This document shows, in pieces, positions 1 through 8,497 of a stretch of 64,000 nt of DNA. Within the stretch, counting starts at the first letter, position 1. Every line of letters begins with the position of its first letter. The notes beneath the pieces were generated by a model. That model saw only the letters and a program-made list of their open reading frames with translations. It had not been told where the DNA came from and searched no databases. This DNA is from Rhodospira trueperi (GTDB lineage: Bacteria; Pseudomonadota; Alphaproteobacteria; Rhodospirillales; Rhodospirillaceae): positions 682,001-746,000 of the forward strand of contig NZ_FNAP01000001.1 in assembly GCF_900101965.1 (NCBI RefSeq), written 5' to 3'. Position numbers and translations under genes: made by a program.

Positions 1-222
1 TCGTTCAGACGTTCAACGGCCAACGCCCGCCGGCCGGTCGCCCAGGACCACACGCGGCGACGGGATCGGCCCATGATCCTGCCTGCTCATCCGTATAGCA
101 CGGTGTGGTCGGCGGTGTAATCCCGACCGACGGCATGATCCGCCTATTCCGTTCGGCCGGACGCCCACCGATGCACGGCAACCCGATGCCGATTCGCGCA
201 GGAGTCCGGTTGTGTCAAGACG

Positions 223-1368
223 CTACAGGTTTCTGGCGCGGGCGATGGCGGCGAGCTTTTCCCGATAGCGTCCGATTTCATGGTATTTGTCAATCCGGTC
301 CCGTCTGCGCTTGCGGGTATCGTCCTTGACCGCCGTCGGCGTATTCCACGCACGAACGTACCGATAGAGCCGGCTGGCCTCGGACAGCGACGGGTGCAAC
401 CGCAGGGTCGGGTCCCCGGCGTCCTTAAGGGGCAGGTATTTCATGTCGCCGTAGTGCCTGAAGTCCTGCTGCTTGATGAGGAGTTCCAACAGTTTGTCGA
501 GGTACCCCGCCACCGAGAAGACGGATGAGAAGACCCGGAGCACGTTTTTCAGGGTATCGATGACGGCGCCCGCCGGCGGCACGAACGGCACCGGATCGGC
601 GGCATTGACGATCCGGTAGATCGGCGTCTTGAAGCGCCCGATCAGATGCGCGTCTCCCACGCGCGGCGCCCCGAAGGTGTAACAGGCGCCCAGCTTCTGC
701 GCGCTTTGGTACCACGTTGCCACCACGGCCAAGGCGCCGCCCAGCGAATGGCCGGTGATGTACAGCGGCAGATGCTCCCTGCCCTTGAGCCGCTCGGCGA
801 TCTGATCATGAACCGACCGATAAGAGTCGTGAAAGCCCTTGTGGAAGTGACCGACGATTGCGCCGGTGCCCTTGGGGTCCAGGACCGGAACGGCGCGGAT
901 GTCCACGTTGGTGATCCAATCGCGGATCTGCTGGGTGCCCCGGAAGCAGATCACCGCCATGCCGGTGCCGTCGTCCGCGTCGCGCGTCACGACGAAGGCC
1001 TGCGTGTCAGTGGACGGCTCGTAGATCGGGCCGCCCCCCGCCAGGTCAAACCGTCCGGCCGCCAGTGCCGCCCTGAGCTTGGCGTTGTGCGAGTCCTGTC
1101 CGTCGGCCGACAGCTGCTTCAGTTCCGCCGAAAGGCCGCGCAGTCTGGCGGCGATGGTCTTCGCGGCCTCCTCGTCCGTTGTCGCCAGCTTGATCAGGTC
1201 CTCCGCGATGGCCAGGAGCCGATCATCGGACTCCTCGTCGAACGGCATGTAGGCCAGTTCTGACAGAAGCGACATGGTCCAGGCCGTGCGGTCACTGTAA
1301 GCCGCCCGCTTGACGGGAACCGGGAGCCTGATAAGCTCGTCAAAGTGCGCATCGGTTTCGGTGCTCAT
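223..1368 (-). CDS. Class 3 lipase (alpha/beta hydrolase)
   Basis: A 381-residue lipase_3 family protein predicted to hydrolyse acyl esters of glycerolipids or phospholipids. The nucleophile elbow GHSLGG (Ser near residue 206) follows the FRGTQQIRDW oxyanion-side motif. The candidate acid is Asp in NAADPVPFVPP and the candidate His is in FRHYGDMKY, so the catalytic triad looks complete. No signal peptide or membrane segment is evident. The ATG at 1368 was chosen over the upstream in-frame start at 1410 because a GGGAGGG Shine-Dalgarno lies about 9 bases before it. The gene is divergent from the contractile injection system operon, so a role as a delivered lipase effector is possible. This is inference: no cognate immunity protein is recognised next to it. 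The C-terminal tail is very basic (KRRRDR). Confidence 0.88.
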   Translation of the reverse strand: MSTETDAHFDELIRLPVPVKRAAYSDRTAWTMSLLSELAYMPFDEESDDRLLAIAEDLIKLATTDEEAAKTIAARLRGLSAELKQLSADGQDSHNAKLRAALAAGRFDLAGGGPIYEPSTDTQAFVVTRDADDGTGMAVICFRGTQQIRDWITNVDIRAVPVLDPKGTGAIVGHFHKGFHDSYRSVHDQIAERLKGREHLPLYITGHSLGGALAVVATWYQSAQKLGACYTFGAPRVGDAHLIGRFKTPIYRIVNAADPVPFVPPAGAVIDTLKNVLRVFSSVFSVAGYLDKLLELLIKQQDFRHYGDMKYLPLKDAGDPTLRLHPSLSEASRLYRYVRAWNTPTAVKDDTRKRRRDRIDKYHEIGRYREKLAAIARARNL

Positions 1369-1477
1369 GGCGTTTTCCCTCCCCACCCGTCCCTTCGCGA
1401 CACGGCGCACATCCCGAACCCGCGCGGTTACAGCTCCCGGACTCCGCGATTCCGCGCCCCCTATTGCACCAAGAAAT

Positions 1478-1517
1478 TAAACCAAATTTGTGGTTTATTG
1501 AACCGAAACTGTATGAT
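1478..1517 (+). promoter_or_regulatory. Candidate promoter and operator of the injection-system operon
   Basis: This is an AT-rich island in a GC-rich region between the divergent lipase gene and the first operon gene. A sigma70-like promoter can be read as -35 TTGTGG (1488-1493), an 18-base spacer and -10 TATGAT (1512-1517). A 7-bp inverted repeat, TAAACCA and TGGTTTA separated by six bases (1478-1497), overlaps the -35 element, as expected for a repressor operator. Both are pattern-based; no transcription start is known. Confidence 0.4.
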
Positions 1518-1560
1518 ACTCTAGGTTTTCAAAGTTTGGCAAGTCTCTGGGGTCTACTGC

Positions 1561-1782
1561 ATGTTTACGTTGTTCCGTCTGATTCCCGTGCGTGAGGCCC
1601 TGACAGCGCAGATCCCCGTCCTTGTTGCCGCGTTCGCGGTGGCGGAACTGTTCTACAAGTTCGGCAGCTTCATGCTGGAGTGCCTGGCGTTCCTGGCGAC
1701 GTGGTTCGTTTTCGATCTTGTCGTGCATCTGGCGCGCCGTCAGATCGGGCTGATGGCCAACGCCGTGGACTCCGGATCCTAA
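1561..1782 (+). CDS. Small hydrophobic membrane protein, first gene of the locus
   Basis: A 73-residue protein not assigned to a named family. Residues about 18-55 are strongly hydrophobic and can form one or two membrane helices (IPVLVAAFAVAELF and MLECLAFLATWFVFDLVV), with a charged end ARRQ following. The ATG lies 44 bases after the candidate -10 box; the ribosome-binding site is weak (CTGGGG). It is 34 bases upstream of the hub-like gene on the same strand, so it is probably co-transcribed with the contractile apparatus. A possible role is membrane attachment or partner recruitment, which is inference only. Its short length leaves some doubt that it is a gene, but its composition is not that of a random frame in this GC-rich DNA. 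Confidence 0.55.
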   Translation: MFTLFRLIPVREALTAQIPVLVAAFAVAELFYKFGSFMLECLAFLATWFVFDLVVHLARRQIGLMANAVDSGS

Positions 1783-1816
1783 TCCTCGCCGTTCGAACGT
1801 CTTGGGGGACCTCGCC

Positions 1817-2413
1817 ATGCTTGTCCGGCCCATGATCGGCGAATGGGAGCCGCGTGGGATCGAGGCGGTCTCCACGTCCGAAGCCCGCCATCTGATTCGG
1901 ATGCCGGTCCCCGGGCTGATGGGCGATCTGCACCAGGACCTTGGCCGGGCGGCGCTGGCCGTGACCCTCAGGGGCACCCTGGCGGGGGACGAAGCCCGCG
2001 ACGGATTCCTGGAGAAGCTGCGCGAGCGGTTCGCGGCCGGCGAACCGGTCGACTTCGTCGCCGACATCCTGACCGACAGCGACCTGGAACAGGTGCTGAT
2101 CCGCGATTTCCGCCTCAGCGAGGTGGCGGGCACGGCGGACAGCTTCCGTTATGAAATCACCCTGATCGAATACACCGAACCGCCGGAACCGCCCGGCGGC
2201 TTTCCCGGCATGGACCTGGACCTTGGGTTGGACCTCGACCTTGGGCTCGATATCGACCTGGGGCTGGACCTGTTCGATCTGCCCGGCCTGCTGGGCGACG
2301 TGCCCGCCTTCGGCGACATGCTCGCTCCCGTCGGCGCGGCGGCCGAGGGGCTGAAATCGGCGCTGGACGGCGCCGCCGGCCTGCTCGACCCGCTCGACGC
2401 GGTTCTGGACTGA
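1817..2413 (+). CDS. DNA-circularisation/baseplate-hub-like protein with Asp-Leu-rich tail
   Basis: A 198-residue protein. Residues about 15-120 resemble the N-terminal domain of Mu-type gp43 (DNA_circ_N) and related tail hub proteins: a QDLGR motif followed by AVTLRGTLAG and ending in a strand with YEITLIEY. In myophages this family sits beside the tape measure and hub and helps join tube to baseplate. The C-terminal third is unusual: alternating Asp-Leu-Gly units (LDLGLDLDLGLDIDLGL) and then a helical segment. The ATG at 1817 follows GGGGGAC at a good distance; an in-frame TTG at 1802 is less likely. The family assignment is tentative because similarity was judged by eye. Confidence 0.6.
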   Translation: MLVRPMIGEWEPRGIEAVSTSEARHLIRMPVPGLMGDLHQDLGRAALAVTLRGTLAGDEARDGFLEKLRERFAAGEPVDFVADILTDSDLEQVLIRDFRLSEVAGTADSFRYEITLIEYTEPPEPPGGFPGMDLDLGLDLDLGLDIDLGLDLFDLPGLLGDVPAFGDMLAPVGAAAEGLKSALDGAAGLLDPLDAVLD

Positions 2414-2433
2414 GCCCGGGGGGGGGCGGCACG

Positions 2434-5400
2434 ATGGTCAGGGCGCGGCTGGAAGCGGAGGTTGACGGCGGCGCCCTCGCGGCGAGTCTGGAAGCGACGC
2501 TCTCCGCCGGATCGGCCGACCTGACCGCCATCGCCCTGCCACAGGCCGCGAACGAGAACGCCGACGCCCGGGCGGCGGTCGCGGCGCTCGACCTGTCGGC
2601 CCTGGAAGGCCCGGTCGCCCAGTTGGTGAGCGAGATCGGCGCCGTGGCCGCGTCGGTGCCGAACGCACACGACTCCATTGCGGGCGTGACCGCCGTTCTG
2701 GAGGGACTGGAGGGACTCGTCGCCGGGCCGGACGGCCCCTTGGCGGACCAACTCTCCGGACTGGTGGACCGGCTGTCCGCCGACCTGAAGGGGGACGACG
2801 CGGGCCGTCTGGAAGCTGTGCTGCGCGTCTTGGAGGCCCTGCTCTCCGCGCCCGAAGGCCAGCGCGCGGCTGCCATGTTCGACACCGTCAAGGCGGCCCT
2901 GGGCGCCGATGCCTCGATGCCGCACGGCTTCGTTCTCGACGACCTGATGCCGGCCATCCGGGGTTTGATTCAGCTTCTCCAGGGGCTGGCCGCGCTGGAA
3001 ACCCGCATGGAAGAGGCCGCGCGGCTGACCGGCATCATGGCCGCGCAACTGGCGCCCGACCGCATCGCCCGCCTGGAAGGCATCGCCGCCGCAGTGATCA
3101 CCCAGGGCGGCCAAGACCTCGCCGCCGCCGTCGCCGCGCTCGATCCCGCCGATTCGGTGGCGGTGGACGCGGTTCTGGCCCGTCTGCGAACCCTGTCGCG
3201 GGCGGAAGCCAACATGGTCCAGGCCATCAGCGAGGCCATGGCCTTCGGCGACGCGACCCTGGTGCACCTGAACCCGGATCGGCTGGCCGGCGATCTCGAC
3301 CGCGCGCTGGAACAGGTGCGCGGCGCCGACGTCTCCGCCATCGAACGCGCGGTATCGGCGAACGCGGCGCGCCTGACCGGGCTGTTGCGCTTTGACCTGC
3401 CCGAACCGCCCGACCAGGGGCTTGAGGGTCTGGTCCGCGAGATCGAAGGCCGGCTTTCGGAATTCGCCGACGGCATTGCCGCGCTCGACCTGTCCGGACT
3501 GACCGAACCGCTTGACCAGGCCATGGCGACGATCACCGCGCTGCCGGCCGGCCTGTCCGAGGTCATGACCGAGGCCGCGGACAGCGTGGGGGCCGCCCTG
3601 GAGCCGGTGCGCGCGGCGGTGGAGGCGCTGCCGGTCGAAACCGTCGTGGACGCGCTGCGCCGGCTGGCCGGTCATGTCGCCGAGGTGCTGGACGCGCTGA
3701 CCCGACTGGTGGACGCGGTCGGAGACGCCATCGACTCCGGCGCCACCGCCGCCGTCGCCGCGCTGGAGGCCGTCGAAACGGGGGTGGACACGACCAAGAC
3801 CGATCTGGATGCGGCCTTTGCCCGCGCCGTGGAGGTGGTCGAGTCGGTGGACATCGATGCGCTGGTGGCGCAGGTGCAAGGCAACATTGATGCCCTGGTG
3901 GCGGAGATCGCCAAGGCCGACATGGCACCGGCCTTCAACACCGCCGGGGACGCCATCGGCACGGCCGCCGACGTGGTGGACGCCGTGCCGTTCTTCCTGC
4001 TGCCCGACGACATGGAACAGGATGTCGTCGACGCCATCCGGCCGATCAAGCAGACCGACGTTCAGGGCGAGATCGACGGGTTCAAGGCCACCCTGGGGCT
4101 GAGCGAGGAGGGCCTTGCCCTCACCCGGGAGTTGGAGGAGAGCCTCGCCGAAATTCAGGGCAAGATCGACGCCCTGATCACCTTCGTCCGCGACGACCTC
4201 GACCCGGCGAAGGCGTTCGCCCACCTCGACCCGGTCATGGCGGACCTGCGCCAGACGATCGAGGAAATCCACCAGGGCATCGACCTGTCCGGGCTGCGCC
4301 AGATGTTCGACGACGCCAAGACCCAGGTCACGGGCCTGGACGCGGCGGCGCTGCTGGCCCCGGCGGATCAGGCGTTCGACGAGATGATCACGGCCCTGAA
4401 CGCCTATGCGCCGGATCAGTTGATCGCCCCCCTGGACGACCGGGTGGACGCGGTGCGCGGGCAGGTGCTGGAGGCCACCCGCCTGCCCGACATCCTGACC
4501 CGGCTGGAGGAGATGGAAGCCGCCGCCAAGGGAATCCTGGACGCGGTCGATCCCCTGATGCTGGAACCGCTCATCAAGCGGGAGATGGAGACGTTCCGCG
4601 AGCGCCTGGAGGCCGACCCCCGCCTGTCACTGCTCGACGGCTGGATCGCCGCGCTCGGCGGACTGGTCGCCGACGGGCCGGACGCCGGTGTGCGGCCCCG
4701 GGCGTTCCGGGCGGTCGCGGATTGGGTCACCCAAGGCGGCGCTCAGGCGACGCTGGATGCCCACGCCCAGGCCATCGCCGGCCGGATCTCCGCGACCATC
4801 GCCGCCGTGGAGGCCGTGGACCCGGCCGCCCTGGCCATGCGCCTGAGCGCCCGCGCCCAACCCATCCAGGCGGCTATCGACGCCACCGCCGACCCGGGGC
4901 TGAAGGTGCGGCTTCAGGCCAGTTTTTCGGTGCAGGCCAGCGCCGGTCAGTTGACCCTGATCGCCGGGCCGCGCCAAGCCTACCTGTCCCGGCTGAACGA
5001 CGTGGCCGCCGACCTACGCGCCGTCGCCGCCCGGGGCTTCGGCGAAGCGGAGGCCGCCGCCGCCCGCCTGCGCGCCGGGTTCGATCCCCTGTCGGCCCTG
5101 AAGGCACCCTTTGTCGCCGTGATCGAGGCCTTGGGCCTCGACGGCCCCGAGCCGGGCCTGGGCAACCTGCTGCGGCGATTCTTCCAGGTATTGCCACCGG
5201 GGCGAATCGCCGGCCTCCTGACTCCGATCTTCCGGGCCGTGCGGTTGCGCTATGACACCCTGATCGAGTCCGTGGCGCAGCCCCTGAAGCAGGGCATCCA
5301 GGATCTGATCGATGCCATCGAGATTCTGGATCTCAGCCCGCTTCGCGACGCGCTGGCCGGCATCTATGACGATCTGGTGGCGCGGGTGGAGGCGTTGCGG

Positions 5401-5772
5401 CCCTCTTCCCTGCTCGCGGAACCGCTCGCCAGTTTCACCACCGCGCAGCAGACCCTCGGCGCCTTCGATCCCCTGGGCGCGGTGCAGGCCCTCCTGGACG
5501 ACTTGGCCGAGCGGGCCGAGCGCACGGTGGCCAAGCTGACGCCGTCGGAGATCCTGTCCGGCGCCGTGGACCTGCACGCCGCCATCGTGGCGGAGATCGA
5601 GCGGCTTCAGGTGGCCACGCTGATGGCCGGGGTGTTCGATGAACTGGACCGGCTGGCCGCCCAGGTCAACGCCGGCCTCGACGACACCGCCACGGCCTTC
5701 CGTGAGCTTCAGGACGCGTTGCCGGACCAGGTCGGCTCGACCCGCGTGTCCGTCTCGGTCTCGGTCGGTTGA
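2434..5772 (+). CDS. Giant all-helical protein, candidate tape-measure/ruler
   Basis: A 1112-residue protein with no recognised domain. It is almost entirely predicted helix: long runs of Ala, Leu, Glu and Asp with heptad-like spacing, few Cys, and no signal peptide or obvious membrane span. Similar imperfect segments of the form LDLSxLxxPLDQAxAxI recur (for example near residues 350 and 600), suggesting internal duplication. Size and helicity fit a tape-measure protein that sets tube length, and no other candidate is present in the locus. Its place before the sheath and tube genes, not after the assembly chaperone, is atypical, so an extracellular or scaffolding role is equally possible. It ends 22 bases before the next gene. 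Confidence 0.75.
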   Translation: MVRARLEAEVDGGALAASLEATLSAGSADLTAIALPQAANENADARAAVAALDLSALEGPVAQLVSEIGAVAASVPNAHDSIAGVTAVLEGLEGLVAGPDGPLADQLSGLVDRLSADLKGDDAGRLEAVLRVLEALLSAPEGQRAAAMFDTVKAALGADASMPHGFVLDDLMPAIRGLIQLLQGLAALETRMEEAARLTGIMAAQLAPDRIARLEGIAAAVITQGGQDLAAAVAALDPADSVAVDAVLARLRTLSRAEANMVQAISEAMAFGDATLVHLNPDRLAGDLDRALEQVRGADVSAIERAVSANAARLTGLLRFDLPEPPDQGLEGLVREIEGRLSEFADGIAALDLSGLTEPLDQAMATITALPAGLSEVMTEAADSVGAALEPVRAAVEALPVETVVDALRRLAGHVAEVLDALTRLVDAVGDAIDSGATAAVAALEAVETGVDTTKTDLDAAFARAVEVVESVDIDALVAQVQGNIDALVAEIAKADMAPAFNTAGDAIGTAADVVDAVPFFLLPDDMEQDVVDAIRPIKQTDVQGEIDGFKATLGLSEEGLALTRELEESLAEIQGKIDALITFVRDDLDPAKAFAHLDPVMADLRQTIEEIHQGIDLSGLRQMFDDAKTQVTGLDAAALLAPADQAFDEMITALNAYAPDQLIAPLDDRVDAVRGQVLEATRLPDILTRLEEMEAAAKGILDAVDPLMLEPLIKREMETFRERLEADPRLSLLDGWIAALGGLVADGPDAGVRPRAFRAVADWVTQGGAQATLDAHAQAIAGRISATIAAVEAVDPAALAMRLSARAQPIQAAIDATADPGLKVRLQASFSVQASAGQLTLIAGPRQAYLSRLNDVAADLRAVAARGFGEAEAAAARLRAGFDPLSALKAPFVAVIEALGLDGPEPGLGNLLRRFFQVLPPGRIAGLLTPIFRAVRLRYDTLIESVAQPLKQGIQDLIDAIEILDLSPLRDALAGIYDDLVARVEALRPSSLLAEPLASFTTAQQTLGAFDPLGAVQALLDDLAERAERTVAKLTPSEILSGAVDLHAAIVAEIERLQVATLMAGVFDELDRLAAQVNAGLDDTATAFRELQDALPDQVGSTRVSVSVSVG

Positions 5773-5794
5773 GGAAGGGGGAGGACGCGCCGCC

Positions 5795-8494
5795 ATGCCA
5801 TCGGTCCTGACCCACACCGCGATCATGCTGCTGGCGCGCGAGCGGCTGTCACAGATCGACCGCGTGATGTCGGCGCGCATCGCGGCGGCGCCAGCCGGAC
5901 AGGAGGCGACGGATGTCGAGGTCCGCCTGCGTGACCTCGCCCGCAGCGCGTTGAACGTGCTCAACACCGGGCCGCACGTCGACGCCAACGTGCCCGGCAA
6001 CCTCGCCGGGCAGACCGTCGCGGACGGGGTATCGAAGTTCGCGGTCATGGGGTCCATGGGGCCGGACCTGACCGGGTTCGCCGAAATCCTGCGCCCCGGT
6101 CAGGCCTGGGTGTTCGACACCGTCCACAAGGGCAACCCCGACGGCAACCGCGAACGCATGCTGGCCGGCACCAGTGACCTTGCCCTGATGATCCACAGCC
6201 GGGGCCGGGCGCTGATCGAGTCCGCCTACGGCGCCGGGGACCGCGAGGCGCCCCTGAACCGGCTGAAGGCGTTCGTGCTTGGCCACCTGACCCATGTGGC
6301 GGGAGATGTGATCTCCCACCCGCTGGTCGACGACATCGACTGGCACCTGGGCACCGACGGCCGCAAGGAGGCCTCTCACCACGAGGCGGAAGGCGCCCAC
6401 GAAGCCCTGGTGGCGCAACGCGTGTTCGGCCGCGCCGGGGTGCGCGCGGACGGCGGCTGGGACGGCTGGTGGCCGGAACCGACAGAGGTTCCGCCGGAAC
6501 TCTATGATGCCTATGCCGCCGCGCTGAAGGACGTGTACGGAATCGACGAGGCCGGCGGCGCGACGCAACGGCCCCGCGGGTTCAATCCGTTCGAGTCCGA
6601 TCTGGCCGCGCTGGATCCGCCGACACTGGACGGCGCCTTCGTCCGCGACGGCTACGAGACCTTCCACCGGGCCGTCATTTCGGTCGTCTACGACTTCGCG
6701 GAGGACGACTGGGCCGGCGTGCTGGCCGGCGTGGCGGTGCCGATGATCGTGTTGCCGTTCGTGTTCCTGGTGCTGCCGGACACACGGCCGCTGGCCGGCC
6801 TGTCGTACCAGGACAGCGATCCCGACCGCGTGTTGTTCAATCTGCTCACGCTGCCGATGCTGATCGGGTCCGGCAGCGCGCTCGGACTCCAGGCCTGGAT
6901 GTCCGCCCTGACCTCGAAGGGGGTCGAGGACCGCATGGTGCTCGGCCTGATCGCCGCTTGCGTCATGACGCTGCTGCTGGTGCTGTTCCTGATCGAGGGG
7001 GGCATGCGGGTGATGCCGTCGGCAGCGCGGTGGTTGATTCTGTTCGGGCTGCCGCTGTTGCTGATGACCGCATTGGCCGGCATCGCCGGAGGCGATCTTT
7101 CGGACGAGGGCACCAAGCGCCGCAGCGCCGCGACACTGGTCCCGCCGGCCCTGGCGTTTGGCCCGATGGTGGCGTTCCTGCTGCTGTTCGGCGTGCTCAC
7201 CCTGCTCCTGTGGGGGGTGAACGGCCTGACCGGACTGGCCGGAGCCGAATTCGATTTCAAGGCGTGGTCGTTCTGGATCACGACGGTGATCTGGGTGGTG
7301 GCCATGATCGTGTTTTGGGTGCTGGGCAGCACGTGGCTGCGCGACATCCGCATTCCAGAACAGCCGGATCACTTCATGGCCCGCCACCGCCACGCCGTGC
7401 GTCTGTTCGACGACGGCGCGATGACCCCCGACCTCGACGACTCCGGCGAACCGGCGGCGGACCAGAGGCTCTATCCGTCGGGCCGGCGCGCCCTGGCGCG
7501 ACTGTGGTGGACCGGCGGCGGCACGATGGAGATCCGCTCCGACCGCTACGGGCTCGTGTTCCGGCTGGACGGCGGCGACGAACAGACGGTGCCGGCGGCG
7601 CTCGCGCCCATGCGGTTGTCGGAATACCTTGCCCTTCTGACCGCCACCGTGCGCGACGGCGGCGGCGCCACCGGCCAGCTTCAGGCGGTGGCCCTCGACG
7701 GGGACAACGACATCTTCCTGCCGCCGGGCGCGACCTTCGCCTCGCACGGCGACGATGAGGAAACCGAGCAGGAGGTCCAGGAGAAGACGGCGACGTTCCG
7801 CGCCCTCGGCACGGCGGACGGTAACGACGCCTATGTCCTCCACCATGCGACCAAGTCGTGGCAGTCGGTGCGCACCGGCCGGTCCCGCGTCATGCCGCGC
7901 CCGTTTGCAGACGTCGAAGGCGAAACCGGCACGTTCGAGGGCCAGGACGGGTTCGCCTATGTGGTCGATCCCGGCCAGCCGGACAGCGACGACTCCGTGA
8001 TGGCGCTGTCCGGCGACGTCGCGGCTCTGCTGTGCCTGGGCGCGATGGGACACATCGACCCGCCGGCCGGTCCCGGCGGCGACGAGCCCCGCGTCTTCCA
8101 GGTGTTCCGCAACTGGAACCTGGACCACCGCCGCGTCAACGAGTGGCGCATGCTGGTCGCCGGCAACGCCCGCACCGAGAAACCCACCGTCGAGACCTAT
8201 GACCGCGCCCTGCCCGGCGGCGCGCTCGGGCCGGGCGACACGGCCGCGTGGCTGCACCCCATGATGGCCCAGGGCAACCCGGCCGTGATCGCGGCGGCGG
8301 AGGCCACCACGCGCGGCCTGGGCTGGGTCCCGCTGCTGCGGACGTGGCTCGACCGACTGGAGAACCCGAACGCCGACGCGCTGGACGAGACCGACCCGGG
8401 CGAAGGCGAGATCGCCACCCGCACCCTGACCCGGGGCATCGCCTATCTGTTCGACCGGCCGGATCCGGCCCGCGTCCCGGCGGGAGGGCCCTAA
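5795..8494 (+). CDS. Membrane protein with zinc-dependent phospholipase C-like domain
   Basis: An 899-residue protein. The N-terminal ~250 residues carry the signatures of the Zn_dep_PLPC fold: LTHTAI near the start, GSMGPDL, then GHLTHVAGDVISHP (about residues 163-176) and HHEAEGAHE, supplying the spaced His/Asp/Glu metal ligands. Residues about 308-512 hold roughly six hydrophobic segments (for example MIVLPFVFLVL, MTLLLVLFLIEGG, VVAMIVFWVLG). The last ~380 residues are soluble. No N-terminal signal peptide is present. The combination of an apparent phospholipase-fold domain and a membrane bundle inside a contractile-tail operon suggests an inner-membrane anchor or a membrane-acting module. 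Whether the enzyme domain is active is unknown. The start is the ATG at 5795 after GGGGGAGGACG; the frame is open further upstream, but there it overlaps the preceding gene. Confidence 0.8.
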   Translation: MPSVLTHTAIMLLARERLSQIDRVMSARIAAAPAGQEATDVEVRLRDLARSALNVLNTGPHVDANVPGNLAGQTVADGVSKFAVMGSMGPDLTGFAEILRPGQAWVFDTVHKGNPDGNRERMLAGTSDLALMIHSRGRALIESAYGAGDREAPLNRLKAFVLGHLTHVAGDVISHPLVDDIDWHLGTDGRKEASHHEAEGAHEALVAQRVFGRAGVRADGGWDGWWPEPTEVPPELYDAYAAALKDVYGIDEAGGATQRPRGFNPFESDLAALDPPTLDGAFVRDGYETFHRAVISVVYDFAEDDWAGVLAGVAVPMIVLPFVFLVLPDTRPLAGLSYQDSDPDRVLFNLLTLPMLIGSGSALGLQAWMSALTSKGVEDRMVLGLIAACVMTLLLVLFLIEGGMRVMPSAARWLILFGLPLLLMTALAGIAGGDLSDEGTKRRSAATLVPPALAFGPMVAFLLLFGVLTLLLWGVNGLTGLAGAEFDFKAWSFWITTVIWVVAMIVFWVLGSTWLRDIRIPEQPDHFMARHRHAVRLFDDGAMTPDLDDSGEPAADQRLYPSGRRALARLWWTGGGTMEIRSDRYGLVFRLDGGDEQTVPAALAPMRLSEYLALLTATVRDGGGATGQLQAVALDGDNDIFLPPGATFASHGDDEETEQEVQEKTATFRALGTADGNDAYVLHHATKSWQSVRTGRSRVMPRPFADVEGETGTFEGQDGFAYVVDPGQPDSDDSVMALSGDVAALLCLGAMGHIDPPAGPGGDEPRVFQVFRNWNLDHRRVNEWRMLVAGNARTEKPTVETYDRALPGGALGPGDTAAWLHPMMAQGNPAVIAAAEATTRGLGWVPLLRTWLDRLENPNADALDETDPGEGEIATRTLTRGIAYLFDRPDPARVPAGGP

Positions 8495-8497
8495 GCC

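Noticed and set aside
1-74. Possible start of a minus-strand gene (ATG at 74, reading MGRSRRRVW...) running off the left edge
   Set aside because: Only 24 codons are visible and the ribosome-binding site is weak; it cannot be supported from this window.
1802-1816. TTG start at 1802 for the hub-like gene
   Set aside because: ATG 1817 has a proper Shine-Dalgarno (GGGGGAC); the TTG does not.
2149-4272. Long open frame of ~700 codons on the minus strand inside the helical-protein gene
   Set aside because: Composition (His/Arg/Gly/Gln-rich, no domains) is that of an antisense shadow in GC-rich DNA; the plus-strand gene has clear operon context.
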